From Cytophagaceae bacterium ABcell3 (GTDB lineage: Bacteria > Bacteroidota > Bacteroidia > Cytophagales > Cytophagaceae): 64,000 nt of DNA. This document shows, piece after piece, positions 62,952 through 64,000 of this stretch; positions within the stretch are counted from its first letter, which is position 1, and the number at the start of each line of letters is the position of its first letter. Both the position numbers and the translations under genes were made by a program. Below the pieces are notes generated by a model. The model worked only from the letters and a program-made list of their open reading frames with translations. It was not told the origin of the DNA and did no database searches. The stretch covers positions 3,804,584 to 3,868,583 of the forward strand of contig CP133159.1 in the NCBI GenBank assembly GCA_030913385.1, in the 5' to 3' direction.

Positions 62952-64000
62952 ATGGAGAAAGGAAGGCACGCAGAAAGACCAAAGCAGATACCTGCAAAAG
63001 GATGGAAAGAGGTACTTATTAGGGTAAAAGACAATTTCACGAGCGACTATCTGGATGTAGTTTCAGCGGGAGTTGGATTTTACTTCTTTTTGGCACTTTT
63101 CCCGTTAATAGCAGCATCAATAGCCATTTATGGTTTGATTTTCGACCCTCAGGAGGTAGAACAACATATAGAGGGATTGGCAGGTGCTTTACCACAAGAA
63201 GCACATACGCTTATCTCACAAGGACTGCAAAACCTGGTGGAACAATCGGAGCAGGGACTGGGATGGGCCTTGGTCATAAGTATCTTGGTCAGTTTATGGT
63301 CTGCCAACCAAGGTACGAAAGCCGTTTTCGACGGAGTAAACATTGCTTACAATGAGAAAATAGAGCGAAGTTTTATTAAGAATAATTTATTAGGATTTGC
63401 CGTAACCTTAGGCGGTATAGTAGTAGGCCTTATTAGCGCAGTGCTGGTCATAGGATTTCCAGCAGTAGTCGGCAGACTAGGACTTCCTGAAACCCTTACG
63501 GGAATACTTTCTTTTGTGAGATGGCCTTTACTGTTTGCGATTGTCATCTTTTCTTTTGGTGTTATTTATAAGGTATCTCCTGACAGGGAAAATCCAAAGT
63601 TCAGATGGACAAGTCCGGGAGCAGTTTTCGCTACCTGTCTTTGGATTGCAGGTTCTCTGCTGTTCTCGCTTTATGTAGACAATTTTGGAGACTTTGATGC
63701 CACTTATGGTTCAGTAGCTGCAGTTATTATCCTCATGCTATGGTTCCAACTTACGGCCATCAGCATTTTGATAGGCGCAGAGATAAATTCTGAACTGGAA
63801 CACCAAACCAGTAAAGACACTACGACAGGAGAACCACACCCTATGGGCGAAAGAGGCGCCTGGCATGCAGACCATGTGGCTAAAACCGAGGAAAAAGAAG
63901 AAGAAGAAAAAGAGGAGAAACACAAACAAAGAGAGCCTGCCAAAAGGAAAAAAACTCGTAGAGCGGGCGGGAAAATTCGTAAGCCTAATGATTTTAGGGA
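62952..64000 (+). CDS. YihY/BrkB-family membrane protein (3' end outside window)
   Basis: The frame starts at ATG 62952 and is open to the right edge (349 codons). The soluble N-terminus (about 1-30) is followed by six spans; motifs SAGVGFYFFLALFPLIAA, SLWSANQGTKAVFDGVNIAYNE and RWTSPGAVFATCLWIAGSLLFSLYV are typical of the YihY (formerly RNase BN) family. After the last span comes GAEINSELEHQ and a long Glu/Lys-rich, then Arg/Lys-rich tail. The old ribonuclease name is wrong; the family function is unsettled. Confidence 0.88.
   Translation, partial: MEKGRHAERPKQIPAKGWKEVLIRVKDNFTSDYLDVVSAGVGFYFFLALFPLIAASIAIYGLIFDPQEVEQHIEGLAGALPQEAHTLISQGLQNLVEQSEQGLGWALVISILVSLWSANQGTKAVFDGVNIAYNEKIERSFIKNNLLGFAVTLGGIVVGLISAVLVIGFPAVVGRLGLPETLTGILSFVRWPLLFAIVIFSFGVIYKVSPDRENPKFRWTSPGAVFATCLWIAGSLLFSLYVDNFGDFDATYGSVAAVIILMLWFQLTAISILIGAEINSELEHQTSKDTTTGEPHPMGERGAWHADHVAKTEEKEEEEKEEKHKQREPAKRKKTRRAGGKIRKPNDFR

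Noticed and set aside
1-64000. CRISPR array, prophage, rRNA operon or replication origin
   Set aside because: No regularly spaced direct repeats, phage structural genes, rRNA sequence or DnaA-box cluster was seen on reading.

Overview
The window comes from a Bacteroidota genome, most likely of the order Cytophagales. The evidence is a low-GC chromosome, an SRP RNA promoter of the TTTG / TAnnTTTG type, secreted proteins with type IX (Por) C-terminal sorting tails, a PorT/SprT gene beside ubiE, a TonB-dependent receptor paired with a DUF4249 lipoprotein, and start codons mostly without Shine-Dalgarno sequences. Housekeeping blocks alternate with transport operons and one decayed accessory stretch.

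Layout. 1-6.5 kb: 3'-incomplete saccharopine dehydrogenase-like gene, divergent hydrolase, secreted T9SS cargo, ubiE-porT pair, small unknown genes. 6.5-10.8 kb: a nested inverted-repeat element, the SRP RNA, transaldolase-like fsa, a small unknown gene, ftsE, a GT2 glycosyltransferase, and an ISL3-family insertion sequence that landed in the last codons of the GT2 gene and left a perfect 8-bp target duplication. 10.8-15.4 kb (minus): ExbB-TonB-small membrane protein-PstS-like lipoprotein-TPR protein, with no ExbD gene. 15.5-19.4 kb: hbd, asnA, an SDR, a lone PAS protein. 19.4-25.7 kb: DUF4249/TonB receptor pair; U32 peptidase-family protein coupled to a ferredoxin; a serine hydrolase. 25.8-32.3 kb (minus): GbsR/MarR regulator, TolC-HlyD-RND efflux pump and a PII-like protein, with a perfect 18-bp palindrome before the pump genes. 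32.4-34.4 kb: dapD and a glycosyltransferase. 34.4-40.4 kb: a DtxR-type regulator with its own palindromic box, followed by a Mn/Zn-type ABC importer. One permease of this importer is fused to a second DtxR-type sensor domain, and an unknown polytopic membrane protein sits inside the operon. 40.4-42.3 kb: thioredoxin-like lipoprotein and mnmE.

42.5-45.7 kb is a decay zone with a truncated DUF2335 protein, a gene broken by an in-frame TGA and a frameshifted T9SS cargo gene. 45.9-51.5 kb pairs a membrane-anchored AraC-type regulator with a 1454-residue CotH-kinase/lamin-tail secreted protein. 51.5-56.5 kb: SLC13/RCK transporter, CPBP protease, 7TMR-DISM histidine kinase. 56.7-57.3 kb: a frameshifted GxxExxY gene beside a small inverted-repeat element. 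57.3-64 kb: a large glycoside hydrolase, an orphan lipoprotein, a MarC-family protein, a sulfotransferase and a YihY/BrkB membrane protein that runs off the end. A roughly 90-bp dispersed repeat occurs at 54.3 and 61.7 kb.

The best candidates for something new are the metal-import operon with two DtxR-type sensors, one of them tethered to a permease; the PII-like protein tied to an RND pump; the ExbD-less TonB cluster; and the membrane AraC/CotH pair. No CRISPR array, prophage or defence island was seen.
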